From assembly GCA_021325015.1 (NCBI GenBank), contig JAJPHY010000088.1, positions 1 to 34,955 on the forward strand: 34,955 nt of DNA, given 5' to 3'. The number at the start of each line of letters is the position of its first letter. Position 1 is the first letter of the stretch. The stretch is from Actinomycetota bacterium. Its GTDB lineage: Bacteria > Actinomycetota > UBA4738 > HRBIN12. Positions 25,808-32,624 of the stretch are shown here, one piece after another. The notes under the pieces were generated by a model, which saw nothing but the letters and a program-made list of their open reading frames with translations, was not told the origin of the DNA and made no database searches. A program made the translations under genes and the position numbers.

Positions 25808-27109
25808 GTGAGCCAGGACCGCAGGACGATCGTGTTCTTCCCGGAGGGGGCGTTCGGCCCGACCAACAACTGCGTGGGCATCGGCAACGTGTTGCGGGCG
25901 CGCGGGCACCGCGTGGTGTTTGTGGTCGAGGAGTCCTTCGCCGGCACGCTCGAGGCGCGCGGGTTCGAGGAGGCCCGGATGCGCCTCACGCCTCCCCCCG
26001 AGGTCGAGGAGGAGCCGGGTCAGTTCTGGAAGGACTTCATCCGGGACACCGCCCCGGAGTTCCGAAAGCCGACGATCGAGCAGCTCGAGACGTTCCTCAA
26101 GCCGACCTGGCAGGCGCTGATCGACGGCTCGATCTACGCGCACGAGCGCCTGTGCGAGATCTTCGACGAGCTCGGGCCGGACGCGATCGTCGAGGACAAC
26201 GTCGTGGCGTTCGGCGCGATCCCCGCGAGCGGACGGCCGTGGGCGCGGATCATGTCCTGCAATCCGCTCGAGATGAAGGATCCGGCCCTCCCGCCGGTGT
26301 TCTCCGGCCATCCGACCGGGAACCGGGACGGGTGGGAGGAGTTCTGGCGGGAGTACGACCGGGTGCTCGGGCCGCAGATCGCCGAGTTCGACGTCTGGCT
26401 CCGCGATCACGGCGCGCCGGGGCTGCCGGGGCAGCGGGACTACATCTGGGAGTCGCCGTACCTGAACCTGTTCGTGTACCCGGAGGAGGCCGACTACCCG
26501 CGGTCGAGCCCGCTCGGGCCCACGTGGCACCGCCTCGACGCCTCCGTGCGCTCCACCGGCGAGACCTACGACGCGCACGCCGCGCTCGGGGACGAGGGTG
26601 CGCTCGTCTACCTCTCGCTCGGCTCGCTCGCGAGCGCCGACGTCGAGCTGATGCGGCGGCTCGTCGACGTCCTCTCGCGAACCCCGCACCGGTTCATCGT
26701 GAGCAAGGGTCCCCAGGCGGAGCTCTACGAGCTTGCCGATAACATGGTCGGCGCGGAGTTCCTTCCGCAGCCGGCCATCCTGCCGCGGGTGGATCTCGTC
26801 ATCACCCACGGCGGGAACAACACGGTGACCGAGAGCTGGTACTTCGGCAAGCCGATGGTCGTGCTGCCGGTCTTCTGGGACCAGTACGACAACGCCCAGC
26901 GGGTGGACGAGCTCGGGCTCGGCGTTCGGTTACCGACGTACGCGTTCGAGGAGGACGAGCTCGCCTCCGCCATCGATCGGCTGTTGGCCGACGAGACCCT
27001 CGAGCAGCGGCTCCGACGGATGTCGACGAGGCTTCAGGCGAACCCTGGGACGGTGAGGGCCGCGGACCTGATCGAGCGCCTTGCCCGCACGGGCGAGCCG
27101 GTCCTCTAG
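25808..27109 (+). CDS. UGT/MGT-type glycosyltransferase (GT1 family)
   Basis: A 433-residue GT-B fold enzyme that would transfer a sugar from a nucleotide donor to a small lipophilic acceptor such as a macrolide, sterol, flavonoid or carotenoid. The N-terminal half has GPTNNCVGIGNVLRARGHRVVFV, the acceptor side; the C-terminal half holds LVYLSLGSLASAD and the donor-binding signature THGGNNTVTESWYFGKPMVVLPVFWDQYDNAQR. GTG 25808 follows GGGAGGAG and the promoter; the ORF-track entry starts too early. It stands alone, with no biosynthetic cluster nearby, so detoxification or lipid glycosylation are equally plausible. Its stop shares CTAG with the convergent gene. Confidence 0.85.
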   Translation: MSQDRRTIVFFPEGAFGPTNNCVGIGNVLRARGHRVVFVVEESFAGTLEARGFEEARMRLTPPPEVEEEPGQFWKDFIRDTAPEFRKPTIEQLETFLKPTWQALIDGSIYAHERLCEIFDELGPDAIVEDNVVAFGAIPASGRPWARIMSCNPLEMKDPALPPVFSGHPTGNRDGWEEFWREYDRVLGPQIAEFDVWLRDHGAPGLPGQRDYIWESPYLNLFVYPEEADYPRSSPLGPTWHRLDASVRSTGETYDAHAALGDEGALVYLSLGSLASADVELMRRLVDVLSRTPHRFIVSKGPQAELYELADNMVGAEFLPQPAILPRVDLVITHGGNNTVTESWYFGKPMVVLPVFWDQYDNAQRVDELGLGVRLPTYAFEEDELASAIDRLLADETLEQRLRRMSTRLQANPGTVRAADLIERLARTGEPVL

Positions 27110-29427
27110 CCGCGGCCCGGCGGCCGGCCGGAGGGATCGCCTCGCCCGGCCGGGCTGTCCATGATCGCGCGCCACACGCGTTCGGGCGTGAGCGGCATAT
27201 CGAGGTGGCGGACGCCCAGGTGCGCGAGCGCGTCGATCACCGCGTTCTGCACGGCCGGGGTGGAGCCGATCGTCGCCGATTCCCCGATCCCCTTGGCGCC
27301 GAGCGGGTTCAGCGGCGTCGGGGTCTCGGTGTGCGCGAGCTCGAAGGAGGGCAGCTCCGCCGCGCTCGGCATCGCGTAGGTCGCGAGGTTCGCGGTCAGC
27401 GGCGTTCCGGCCTCGTCGTACTCCACGCCCTCGAACAGCGCCTGCGCGATCCCCTGCGCGAGCCCGCCGTGCACCTGCCCGTCGACCAGCATCGGGTTGA
27501 GGATCCGGCCGCAGTCGTCCACCGCGACGTGGCGGATCGGTCGCGCGTCGCCGGTCTCGAGGTCGACCTCGACAACGGCCACGTGCGCGCCGAACGGGTA
27601 CGTGTACTCGGGCTGACGGAACTGCGCGCTCGCCGAGAGCCCCGGCTCCATGCCTTCCGGAAGCCGGGCGGGGTCGTTCGCTGCCTCGGCGAGCTCGGCC
27701 CAGGTGAGCGCGACCTCCGGCGCTCCCAGGACGCCGATCCTGCCTTCCGGCAAGACCGCCACGTCGTCGAGGGCCACCTCCAGAAGGTGCGCGGCGAGCG
27801 TTCGAGCCTTCTCGAGCACCGCCTCCGAGGCCCGGAACACCGACGAGCCCCCCACCTGCAGCGAGCGCGACCCGAACGTTCCCTCGCCACGCGGCACGGT
27901 CGCCGTGTCGGAGTGGATCACACGAACGGCCTCGACGGGCACCCCGAGCACGCCGGCGGCCACCTGCGCCATCGCGGTCTCGTGGCCCTGCCCGTGGGAG
28001 GAGGTCCCGACCCGAACCGCGACCGTCCCGCGGTCATCGACCTCCACCGACCCGAACTCCTTGCGCCCGAACCCCGTGACCTCGACGTAGACACTCACCC
28101 CGATCCCCAGCGCAAGCCGGTCCCCGCGGGCGCGGCGAGCCGCCTGCTCCGCGCGGAGCTCCCCGTACCGCGCGAGCCGGAGCGCCTCGTCCAGCGCGCG
28201 CCCGTAGTCGCCGACGTCGTAGGTCGAGCCGACCGCCGTCGTGTGCGGGAAGTCCCCGGGCGGGATCAGGTTCCGTCGGCGGAGCTCGACCGGATCCATC
28301 TCCAGCTCCCTCGCGAGCAGGTCCATCGCGCGCTCGATCGTGGCCGCCGCCTCGGGCCGCCCCGCGCCCCGGTACTCGCCGACCGGAGTGGTGTTGGTCA
28401 CGACCGAACGCCCGCGCGAGGCCACCCGCGGGATCCGGTAAACGCCCGGGAGCATCGTCCGCGTCGTCGGCGGCAGGTAGGCGGCCACCGGGTAGGCACC
28501 CAGGTCGGCCAGGATGTCGACGCGGAGGCCGACGAGCGTGCCGTCGCGCGTGGCCCCGAGCTCCACGTCGTGGATTTGCGCACGTCCGTGGTTCATGGCG
28601 AGCATGCTTTCCGAACGCGTCTCGGACCAGCGCACCGGCCGTCCGAGTCGGACCGCCGCGGCCGTGCACACCAGGAGCTCGGGGTAGACGTGGAGCTTGG
28701 CGCCGAACCCCCCGCCCACGTCGGGCGCGATCACTCGCACCCGCTCCCTGGGCAACCCGATCCACTCGGCGAGGTCGGCGCGGACGTCGAACGGGATCTG
28801 CGTCGAGACCCACACGGTGAGCGACCCGTCCTCGGCGGGCACGACCGCGATCGCGCTCGTCTCCATCGGGACCGGAGCGACCCGCTGGTTCACGAACCGG
28901 CCCCGGACGACGACGTCGGCCCCGGCCGTCACGTCCTCGGCCCAGCCCTCCTCGAACGCGTGGGCGAGGTTCGTGCCCGCCCCCGGGAACAGCAGCGGCG
29001 CGTCCTCGGCGAGCGCGGCCTCGGCACCCACGACGGACGGGAGCGGATCGTAGGCCACCGCCACGGACTCGGCCGCGTCCATCGCGCGGGCGAGATCGTC
29101 CGCGAGCACGACGGCCAGGGGCTCCCCGACGAACCTCACCACGTCCCGGGCGAGCACCGGCCGCTCGAACGGCCCCTCGACGTTCCCGGCCGGCGGCCGC
29201 GGCGCGAGGTTCAGGTCGTCGGCGCCGAGCACGGCGCGCACGCCCGGCATGGCCGTCGCCGCGGCGGCGTCGACGTCCTCGATCCGGGCATGCGGCATGA
29301 TGGAGCGAACGAACACGGCTCGGAGCGCGTTCGGCACCGGCACGTTCTCGACGTACCGAGCGCGGCCGGTGAGGAACCTCGGGTCCTCCACGCGGCGGAC
29401 GACGCTTCCGAAGACCGAGCCGGGCAT
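27106..29427 (-). CDS. Xanthine dehydrogenase/CO dehydrogenase-family molybdopterin-binding large subunit
   Basis: A 773-residue molybdenum hydroxylase large subunit (aldehyde oxidase/xanthine dehydrogenase superfamily). The N-terminal domain (GSVVRRVEDPRFLTGRARYVEN through GEPLAVVLADD) and the cofactor-binding domain (PDVGGGFGAKLHVYPE, EYRGAGRPEA at 351-360, SSHGQGHETAMAQVA, GAKGIGESATIG with the catalytic-type Glu) are all present. The YRGAGR loop is of the type seen outside true form I CoxL (AYRCSFR), so carbon monoxide oxidation is unlikely. No small iron-sulfur or medium FAD subunit lies next to it. ATG 29427 follows a TAGAGT box at 9 nt; GTG 29436 is an alternative. Confidence 0.87.
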   Translation of the reverse strand: MPGSVFGSVVRRVEDPRFLTGRARYVENVPVPNALRAVFVRSIMPHARIEDVDAAAATAMPGVRAVLGADDLNLAPRPPAGNVEGPFERPVLARDVVRFVGEPLAVVLADDLARAMDAAESVAVAYDPLPSVVGAEAALAEDAPLLFPGAGTNLAHAFEEGWAEDVTAGADVVVRGRFVNQRVAPVPMETSAIAVVPAEDGSLTVWVSTQIPFDVRADLAEWIGLPRERVRVIAPDVGGGFGAKLHVYPELLVCTAAAVRLGRPVRWSETRSESMLAMNHGRAQIHDVELGATRDGTLVGLRVDILADLGAYPVAAYLPPTTRTMLPGVYRIPRVASRGRSVVTNTTPVGEYRGAGRPEAAATIERAMDLLARELEMDPVELRRRNLIPPGDFPHTTAVGSTYDVGDYGRALDEALRLARYGELRAEQAARRARGDRLALGIGVSVYVEVTGFGRKEFGSVEVDDRGTVAVRVGTSSHGQGHETAMAQVAAGVLGVPVEAVRVIHSDTATVPRGEGTFGSRSLQVGGSSVFRASEAVLEKARTLAAHLLEVALDDVAVLPEGRIGVLGAPEVALTWAELAEAANDPARLPEGMEPGLSASAQFRQPEYTYPFGAHVAVVEVDLETGDARPIRHVAVDDCGRILNPMLVDGQVHGGLAQGIAQALFEGVEYDEAGTPLTANLATYAMPSAAELPSFELAHTETPTPLNPLGAKGIGESATIGSTPAVQNAVIDALAHLGVRHLDMPLTPERVWRAIMDSPAGRGDPSGRPPGRG

Positions 29428-29436
29428 GCGGCGCAC

Positions 29437-29442
29437 ACTCTA
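29437..29442 (-). promoter_or_regulatory. Leaderless -10 box (TAGAGT) for the molybdopterin-binding subunit gene
   Basis: On the minus strand TAGAGT lies 9 nt before ATG 29427. On the plus strand the same CTCTAGAGGAGCGGGAG serves as the ribosome-binding region of the divergent sugar dehydrogenase, so the two genes' signals overlap. Confidence 0.45.
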
Positions 29443-29454
29443 GAGGAGCGGGAG

Positions 29455-30714
29455 ATGGGAGGATCCGGAAGCCGGGCGGGGACCCTGCGGACCGAGGAGA
29501 GCACCCGTCCGAGCGGAGGCCGTGGGTGCCTCGCCGCCCTCTCGCTCGCGGCGACCCTTCTCACGCTCCTCGCGCCGCCCGCCCCCGCGATCGCGGCACC
29601 CCGCATCGCGGCGAGGCTCGTGGCCGGCGGACTGAACCAGCCGACGGCGTTCACGTTCGGTCCCGGGGACCGGATCTGGTACCTGGAGAAGGCGACCGGC
29701 GAGGTCCGCGTGCACGATCTGCGAACCGGGGCCGATCGGCTGTTCTTCCGGGTCCCGGGCGTGAACCCCCAGGGCGAGCGCGGGATGCTCGGAATCGCGC
29801 TCCACCCGGACTTCCCCACGAGGCCGTTCGTCTACGTGTACGCGACCCGCTCGGTGAGCGCGGGACTCCGAAATCAGGTTCTGCGGATCACCGACCGGAA
29901 CGGCACCGGCGCGAGCCCGAAGGTTCTGATCTCGGTCCCGGCCTCCTCGAGCCCGTACCACAACGGCGGGCGGATCCTGTTCGGCTCCGACGGGATGCTG
30001 TACGTCGTCGTCGGCGACGCGCACGACCCGGCCAACGCGCAGGACACCTCGGACAACCTGCGAGGCAAGATCCTCCGGATGACGCCCTCTGGTGGCGTGC
30101 CCTCGGACAACCCGTTCCCACGAAGCCCGATCTTCGCGTTCGGCATCCGCAACTCGTTCGGGTTCACGTTCGACCCAACGACCGGTCGCCTGTGGGAGAC
30201 GGAGAACGGACCCGAGTGCAACGACGAGCTCAACCTGATCGCGAAGGGGCGGAACTACGGCTGGGGGCCGCACGAGACCTGCTCGGGAAGCTCTCCCCGG
30301 AACACCAACCAGGACGGGCCGGACCCGGTGCTGCCGAAGCTCTGGTACACGCCGACGATCGCGCCGACCGGGATCGCGTTCTGCGAGCGGTGCGGCCTGG
30401 GCGCGAGGAGCCGCGGCGCGCTGTTCTTCGGCGCCTACAACACGGGCGACGTCCATCGCGTGCGGCTGGACGCGGCGCGGACGGGCGTGGCAAGCCAGAC
30501 GGTCGTCTACCACCACCCCTCGGGGATCCTCTCGATGGAGGTCGGACCGGACCGTGCCCTGTACTTTAGCGACTTCGGCGGGATCTATCGGCTCGTCCGG
30601 TCCTCGCGCGCTCCCGGAACGCTCGTGCCCGTTCGGGGCCCCTTCCCCATCACGCGACTGCGCGTTACCCTCGAAGCACGAGGAGCGCGCCTCCGAGCGC
30701 TCGATGGGGGGTGA
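29455..30714 (+). CDS. Secreted PQQ-dependent glucose/sorbosone dehydrogenase family protein
   Basis: A six-bladed beta-propeller dehydrogenase (GSDH family, soluble aldose dehydrogenase type) of 419 residues. A basic N-terminus and hydrophobic core (CLAALSLAATLLTLLAPP) end in APAIAAP, a likely signal-peptidase site near residue 48, so it is exported. Family motifs follow: GLNQPTAFTFGPGDRIWYLEK, GERGMLGIALHPDF, YHNGGRILFGSDGMLYVVVGD, GIRNSFGFTFDPTTGRLWETENGPECNDE and SGILSMEVGPDRALYFSDFGGIYRL. The family oxidises sugars at the cell surface using PQQ. ATG 29455 has GAGGAGCGGGAG upstream. The large 1169-residue ORF-track entry is this gene plus shadow. Two CxxC-like cysteines (FCERCG) are unusual. 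Confidence 0.87.
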   Translation: MGGSGSRAGTLRTEESTRPSGGRGCLAALSLAATLLTLLAPPAPAIAAPRIAARLVAGGLNQPTAFTFGPGDRIWYLEKATGEVRVHDLRTGADRLFFRVPGVNPQGERGMLGIALHPDFPTRPFVYVYATRSVSAGLRNQVLRITDRNGTGASPKVLISVPASSSPYHNGGRILFGSDGMLYVVVGDAHDPANAQDTSDNLRGKILRMTPSGGVPSDNPFPRSPIFAFGIRNSFGFTFDPTTGRLWETENGPECNDELNLIAKGRNYGWGPHETCSGSSPRNTNQDGPDPVLPKLWYTPTIAPTGIAFCERCGLGARSRGALFFGAYNTGDVHRVRLDAARTGVASQTVVYHHPSGILSMEVGPDRALYFSDFGGIYRLVRSSRAPGTLVPVRGPFPITRLRVTLEARGARLRALDGG

Positions 30715-30892
30715 CGAGGTGCAGATCGGTCAGCCCAAGCGCATCATCGAGGTGGAGCCGGCCACCATCCCGATCCCCGAGGTGCTGCCCCAGCCCGAAC
30801 CGGCCCCGGAGCGCGTGCCCTCCGGGCCGCCCCCGGAGCACGACCCCGCGCACGCCGAGCCCGAGCGCGAGCCCGCCGGCCCCGTCCCCTGA
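30704..30892 (+). CDS. Small Pro/Glu-rich protein, 62 residues, unknown function
   Basis: ATG 30704, overlapping the last 11 bases of the sugar dehydrogenase gene, encodes MGGDEVQIGQPKRIIEVEP followed by a low-complexity stretch rich in Pro and Glu (VLPQPEPAPERVPSGPPPEH). The KRIIEVEPATIPIPE start reads as a conserved-looking motif, and I have a general impression of similar short actinobacterial proteins, but no function. No transmembrane segment or signal. An alternative in-frame GTG at 30719 has GGGGGG before it. A TACCCT box at 30666 could start transcription inside the preceding gene. The next gene begins 5 bp after its stop, so coexpression is likely. Confidence 0.6.
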   Translation: MGGDEVQIGQPKRIIEVEPATIPIPEVLPQPEPAPERVPSGPPPEHDPAHAEPEREPAGPVP

Positions 30893-30896
30893 GCCC

Positions 30897-31526
30897 GTGC
30901 TGGTCGAGGACCTCCCTCGGGCCGCTCAGACCTTCGCGGAGCCGGTCCTCGCCTGGCGTGCGTGGGCGCTCTCGACCGACCGGAACTTCACCGAACCGCG
31001 TCTGCACCCCGTCATCGGTAGCCCCAGGCCCTGGCCGCCGCTCGAGCCCGCGCGCGCGACCTGTCGGAGGCTCCGACCCCACCCGGTCCCGGACGTCGGC
31101 TGCACGTGCGGACTCCACGCCGTGCTACAGCCCGGGGCGCTGCGATGGACCCGAGACCCTGTGGTGGTCGGCACGGTGGCGCTCTGGGGCCGCCTCGTCG
31201 AGCACGAGCGCGGCTACCGAGCCGAGTTCGGTTACCCGCAGCGCCTTCGGCTCGTGTGCCGGCTGTGCTTCTGGCAGCGCGATGTCGCCGGGAGCGTCCC
31301 CGACGTGGTCGCGCGGATGCGGGGGGGCAGGGTCCTCCCGCTCTGCCTCGAGCACCTCGAGCTGGCCCACCGCTACGGCTTCCCCACGCCCACCCTCGCG
31401 CCCGCCAGGAAGGTCGAGCAGGCCCTCCTCTGCGCCTACGCCGTCGACCTCTTGGGCGCCGACGCTCCGAGCGCGGGTGGCATGAGGCGCCCGGCCGACG
31501 CCGCCCGCGTCACCGCCGGCGGGTGA
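30897..31526 (+). CDS. Cysteine-rich protein with putative zinc-binding sites, unknown function
   Basis: A 209-residue protein beginning at GTG 30897; the ORF-track entry is extended by a shadow of the small gene before it. Visible features: an aromatic AWRAWALSTD start, C56, GCTCGLHAV (C69, C71), VVGTVALWGRLVEHERGYRAEFGYPQRL, then C121-x2-C124 (CRLC) and C150-x2-H153 (CLEH), which together look like a Cys/His treble-clef-type metal site. The ALWGRVVEHERGYRAE block is, as I recall, shared by uncharacterised actinobacterial and cyanobacterial proteins. No membrane segment. It lies 5 bp after the Pro-rich protein gene. Function not assigned. Confidence 0.7.
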   Translation: MLVEDLPRAAQTFAEPVLAWRAWALSTDRNFTEPRLHPVIGSPRPWPPLEPARATCRRLRPHPVPDVGCTCGLHAVLQPGALRWTRDPVVVGTVALWGRLVEHERGYRAEFGYPQRLRLVCRLCFWQRDVAGSVPDVVARMRGGRVLPLCLEHLELAHRYGFPTPTLAPARKVEQALLCAYAVDLLGADAPSAGGMRRPADAARVTAGG

Positions 31527-31646
31527 CGCCCTCCGCCGGATCGCCCGTGCTCTCCCGAGCGAGGTAAGACTCGATCCGGACGAGGTCGAGTCGATCTGCA
31601 CGCGGTACACGATTGTCGGCGCTCGTTCGCGCACCGGAAGGTCAGG

Positions 31647-31719
31647 TGGAGACGACCGGACTCGAACCGGCGACCCCCGCCTTGCAAAGGCGGTGCTCTA
31701 CCAACTGAGCTACGTCCCC
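31647..31719 (-). tRNA. tRNA-Ala (anticodon TGC)
   Basis: A 73-nt cloverleaf on the minus strand. Acceptor GGGGACG/CGTCTCC contains the G3-U70 wobble that marks alanine tRNAs. The anticodon stem CCGCC/GGCGG holds loop TTTGCAA (anticodon TGC), and the T arm has GGTTCGAGTCC. Discriminator is A; the 3' CCA is not encoded (CCT follows). Confidence 0.97.
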
Positions 31720-31725
31720 GCCCAG

Positions 31726-31753
31726 ATGATAGGGCTCGGGCGCGAGGCGTCAG
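31726..31753 (-). promoter_or_regulatory. Promoter of tRNA-Ala
   Basis: On the minus strand CTGACG (31753-31748), 16-bp spacer, then TATCAT (31731-31726), a strong -10 six bases before the mature tRNA 5' end. Transcription would start almost exactly at the tRNA. The -35 overlaps the stop of the repeat-protein gene. Confidence 0.55.
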
Positions 31754-32409
31754 GCCCCGGACGATCCCTCGGCGCCGACCTTGGAGCCCGCGCTCGCCGC
31801 GCTCGTGCCTCCACCCGCCTTCGAACTTGCGGCAGGCGCCGGGAGGGTCTCGGGCGCGGTCCACAGGGGCTCGCCGTCCTTGTCGAGGAACTGCAGCACG
31901 GGCGTCCCGTCGGAGGTCAGGCCCATGATGGCGCGCAGCTCGCCGTCCTTGTTCAGGAGCCGGAGGATCGGCGAGCCCTCCGCGGCCAGGCCGAGGCGAG
32001 CGCGAACCTTCCCGTCCTCGTCCTGCAGCGAGATCGTCGGCGAGCCCTGCTGGGCGAGGCTGTAGACGAAGCCGAGCTCGCCGTTTTTGTTCCGGAGCGC
32101 CAGCGTGGGCGAGCCCTCGGTGCCGAGCCCGAACTTCGCGCGGACCTTGCCGTTCTTGTCGACCATCGCCATGCTCGCCGACCCGTCCGAGAACAGCCCG
32201 AAGGTCGCGCGGACCTTGCCCTGGTCGTCGGCGATCGCGAGCCCGGCCGATCCGTCGGGCTGCACCCCGAAGCGGGCCCGGAGCCGCTCGTCCGGTCCGT
32301 AGAACGCGAGAAACGGCGAGTCGTCGCCCGTCACGCCCAGGCGCGCGCGGACCCTCCCCTCCGAATCCTCGATCTCGATCTCTCCGGCCCGGACGACGCG
32401 CTTCTTCAT
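31750..32409 (-). CDS. Protein of tandem 23-residue repeats (probable beta-solenoid)
   Basis: A 219-residue protein of about seven and a half tandem repeats, each 23 residues, from residue 12 to about 187. The consensus is roughly D-x-x-GKVRAxFGLxxDGSPxLxL; examples are DKNGKVRAKFGLGTEGSPTL and NKDGELRAIMGLTSDGTPVL. The regular alternation of hydrophobic positions and Gly turns suggests a beta-helix or roll. A Ser/Ala/Gly-rich tail follows (APAASSKAGGGTSAAS). No signal peptide or membrane helix is evident. ATG 32409 follows GAGGAAGG; the ORF-track start is 22 codons too far upstream. Similar short-repeat proteins occur across bacteria, usually unannotated; function unknown. Confidence 0.8.
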   Translation of the reverse strand: MKKRVVRAGEIEIEDSEGRVRARLGVTGDDSPFLAFYGPDERLRARFGVQPDGSAGLAIADDQGKVRATFGLFSDGSASMAMVDKNGKVRAKFGLGTEGSPTLALRNKNGELGFVYSLAQQGSPTISLQDEDGKVRARLGLAAEGSPILRLLNKDGELRAIMGLTSDGTPVLQFLDKDGEPLWTAPETLPAPAASSKAGGGTSAASAGSKVGAEGSSGA

Positions 32410-32470
32410 CGCGTGACCTTCCTCGCTCGCTCGCGGATGCCGATGGCGGACCGCACCCCCATCGCGCCCT

Positions 32471-32500
32471 AGCATCCCTCCCCGGGAGGGGGCGAGTCAA
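32471..32500 (-). promoter_or_regulatory. Possible promoter of the repeat-protein gene with a palindrome in its spacer
   Basis: On the minus strand TTGACT (32500-32495), an 18-bp spacer and GATGCT (32476-32471). The spacer holds CCCTCCC-C-GGGAGGG (32476-32490), a perfect dyad where a regulator could sit between -35 and -10. Confidence 0.4.
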
Positions 32501-32531
32501 AGATGGACTCGGGGAAGGAGGTCGTAGATGC

Positions 32532-32569
32532 GAGAAACCGCCGGAACCCGAGGGTCCCAGCGGTCTCTC
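32532..32569 (-). terminator. Long hairpin downstream of the racemase gene
   Basis: GAGAGACCGC and GGGACCC pair with GGGTTCC and GCGGTTTCTC on the minus strand, an 18-bp stem with one internal mismatch. The two A-C mismatches on the plus strand become G-U pairs in minus-strand RNA, which argues that the minus transcript folds. It lies about 55 nt after the racemase stop. No U-run. Confidence 0.55.
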
Positions 32570-32624
32570 AAGCCGAACCCTAGGGATCGCCCTCGAGCCC
32601 GTCAAGCCGAGGACGCCGGTCTTG

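Noticed and set aside
23504-26809. 1101-residue minus-strand ORF spanning the S9 peptidase and the glycosyltransferase
   Set aside because: Out of frame with the S9 gene and antisense to the glycosyltransferase; Arg/Gly/Pro/Ala-rich without motifs.
27106-29427. Calling this gene coxL (form I carbon monoxide dehydrogenase)
   Set aside because: The active-site loop reads EYRGAGR rather than AYRCSFR, and coxM and coxS are absent.
27205-29454. N-terminal 750 residues of the 1169-residue plus-strand ORF
   Set aside because: Antisense to the molybdopterin-binding subunit. Only the part from ATG 29455 is a real gene (secreted sugar dehydrogenase).
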